From Bacillota bacterium (GTDB lineage Bacteria; Bacillota; Clostridia; Lachnospirales; Lachnospiraceae): a stretch of 64,000 bases of DNA. Of this stretch, positions 63,113-64,000 are shown one piece after another. Where the stretch lies: contig CABJAN010000009.1 in NCBI GenBank assembly GCA_902363515.1, positions 62,001 to 126,000 on the forward strand, in the 5' to 3' direction. Every line of letters starts with the position of its first letter. Within the stretch, counting starts at the first letter, position 1. The translations under genes and the position numbers were made by a program. The notes beneath the pieces are model-generated. The model saw only the letters and a program-made list of their open reading frames with translations. It was not told the DNA's origin and made no database searches.

Positions 63113-63141
63113 TTGCTGGCGAGAAGCACTTATTATATACT
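63113..63141 (+). promoter_or_regulatory. Promoter of the GntR-type regulator
   Basis: TTGCTG (63113-63118), 17 nt, TATACT (63136-63141), 30 nt before the ATG. Confidence 0.55.
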
Positions 63142-63170
63142 GTCTATAGAAAGAGAAAGGGCAGGAAACT

Positions 63171-63893
63171 ATGTTTAGGAAAATTGAAAAGGAAAATCCA
63201 TTTGAGGAAATTCTAGACCAAATTATTGAAAATATCAAAGAAGGGATTCTGAAAAAGGGAGATGCACTTCCGGCAGAAAGAAATATGGCAGAGGCATTAG
63301 GGGTTTCCCGTCCTGTGGTGCGGGAAGTATTAAGAACCCTGGCTTTGCTTGGGATTATCAAGACAGTGAGAGGTGGGGCAAGTTATGTGTCTGAAAACCT
63401 GGAAAATAGTCTTATCGAGCCATTATCCATATTGTTGCGTCTAAACAACAGCAGCATATACCATAATCAGCAGCTTCGCAGTGCCTTGGAAGTAGGGGCT
63501 GCACGTTTGGCTGCCAGAAACTGTACACCGGTGGATGCAGCAGAACTTCAGTTAATTCTGGCCAGACTGGATGCGGCAGAGGAAGAAAAAACCAGGGGAG
63601 ACTTAGACAGGGATTTGCACATTAAAATCGGAAAAATGGCTCAAAGCCCCATGTTGTTTTCGGTTATGAGTGCTTCTGCCCAGCTGACAGAAAATATTAT
63701 TACGGGAATCCGGAGTTATATGATGCAGAAACAACATTCTGTCTCGCCGATGGATGAACAGCACCGAAAGTTGGTGGACGCAATTGTGGAACGTCGAGAG
63801 GAAGATGCCGAAATCTGTATGAGGGAACATATGAAAGCAATAGAAGATATCATATTAGAAATAGATCGGAAAAAAGAAAATATAAAGGTCTGA
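63171..63893 (+). CDS. FadR/GntR-family transcriptional regulator
   Basis: A 240-residue regulator. An N-terminal winged helix (residues 8-75, GDALPAERNMAEALGVSRPVVREVLRTL in part) is followed by a helical FCD effector domain (about 95-235). The FCD domain has ligand-type Asp/His residues (DRDLHIKIG, DEQHRKLVDAI). FCD members sense carboxylic acids and control their breakdown genes. The likely target is beyond the window edge. Confidence 0.85.
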   Translation: MFRKIEKENPFEEILDQIIENIKEGILKKGDALPAERNMAEALGVSRPVVREVLRTLALLGIIKTVRGGASYVSENLENSLIEPLSILLRLNNSSIYHNQQLRSALEVGAARLAARNCTPVDAAELQLILARLDAAEEEKTRGDLDRDLHIKIGKMAQSPMLFSVMSASAQLTENIITGIRSYMMQKQHSVSPMDEQHRKLVDAIVERREEDAEICMREHMKAIEDIILEIDRKKENIKV

Positions 63894-63904
63894 AAACGGG
63901 AGTA

Positions 63905-63938
63905 AAAGCTGCTGCATAAAAGTGTGGCAGCTTTTTTT
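63905..63938 (+). terminator. Terminator after the GntR-type gene
   Basis: AAAGCTGC (63905-63912) pairs with GCAGCTTT (63927-63934), followed by TTTT. Confidence 0.85.
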
Positions 63939-63971
63939 CGCATTTTTTACACGTGGTAATTGTCTTTTTTA

Positions 63972-64000
63972 TTGCGTTTTCTGGTTTGGTATGGTACAAT
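63972..64000 (+). promoter_or_regulatory. Promoter of a gene beyond the window
   Basis: TTGCGT (63972-63977), 17 nt, TACAAT (63995-64000) at the very edge. Confidence 0.5.

Overview
The window looks like a chromosomal segment of a gut Clostridia, most likely Lachnospiraceae (Blautia-like). This rests on moderate GC, AGGAGG-type ribosome sites, the conserved era-recO-glyS-ppdK order, PPi-linked glycolysis genes, an alpha2-type glycyl-tRNA synthetase, and many small Lachnospiraceae-type proteins. The genus is inferred from gene content and not proven. No rRNA, tRNA, CRISPR array, phage or insertion sequence was seen.

Layout. 1-1.7 kb: the 3' end of pyrD, a zinc-ribbon protein and a CofE-like ligase. 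1.8-12.8 kb: an apparent metal-acquisition island. It holds a deacylase-methyltransferase fusion gene, a NikBCADE-type nickel/peptide ABC transporter, a FecBCDE/BtuFCD-like transporter, a structured non-coding stretch that may be a small RNA, a DJ-1-like protein and a CsoR-type repressor. Four promoters here carry the same 16-nt C-run/G-run box at the -35 element. 12.9-24.9 kb: an esterase, a membrane HAD protein, an M14 peptidase, a CorC-like protein, a PreP-like protease, era, recO and a divergent MerR/MATE pair. 25-35.6 kb: glyS, a mannitol-dehydrogenase-family enzyme, CapA, PPi-type phosphofructokinase and pyruvate phosphate dikinase.

35.7-40 kb: a TPP riboswitch drives thiamine salvage (thiW, thiM, thiE and a HAD-ThiD fusion), followed by a DUF4317-like gene and a 98-nt fold-back element. 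40-43.4 kb: a DtxR/MntR-type regulator is divergent from FeoB-associated protein, feoA, feoB and a DUF2325 gene, with two matching TTAG-N6-CTAA operators. 43.4-48.1 kb: two tandem cobalamin riboswitches precede a homing-endonuclease-repeat protein and a BtuFCD-type transporter paralogous to the triad at 8.6-11.6 kb. 48.2-56.3 kb: pyrE, small membrane proteins, an HD hydrolase, an enlarged M29 aminopeptidase and purE-purM-purN-purD. 56.4-64 kb: an AAA/PD-(D/E)XK protein, a two-component system with a membrane-free kinase, a MacB/Vex-type ABC exporter and a GntR/FadR regulator.

The most distinctive observation is the shared box at fixed spacing from four promoters (1770, 8568, 11627, 11856). 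It ties the fusion gene and nickel-type transporter, the second transporter, a candidate C-rich-loop small RNA and a CsoR-like regulator into one putative regulon. Coordinates were read by hand from the sequence. No database search, folding program or alignment was run.
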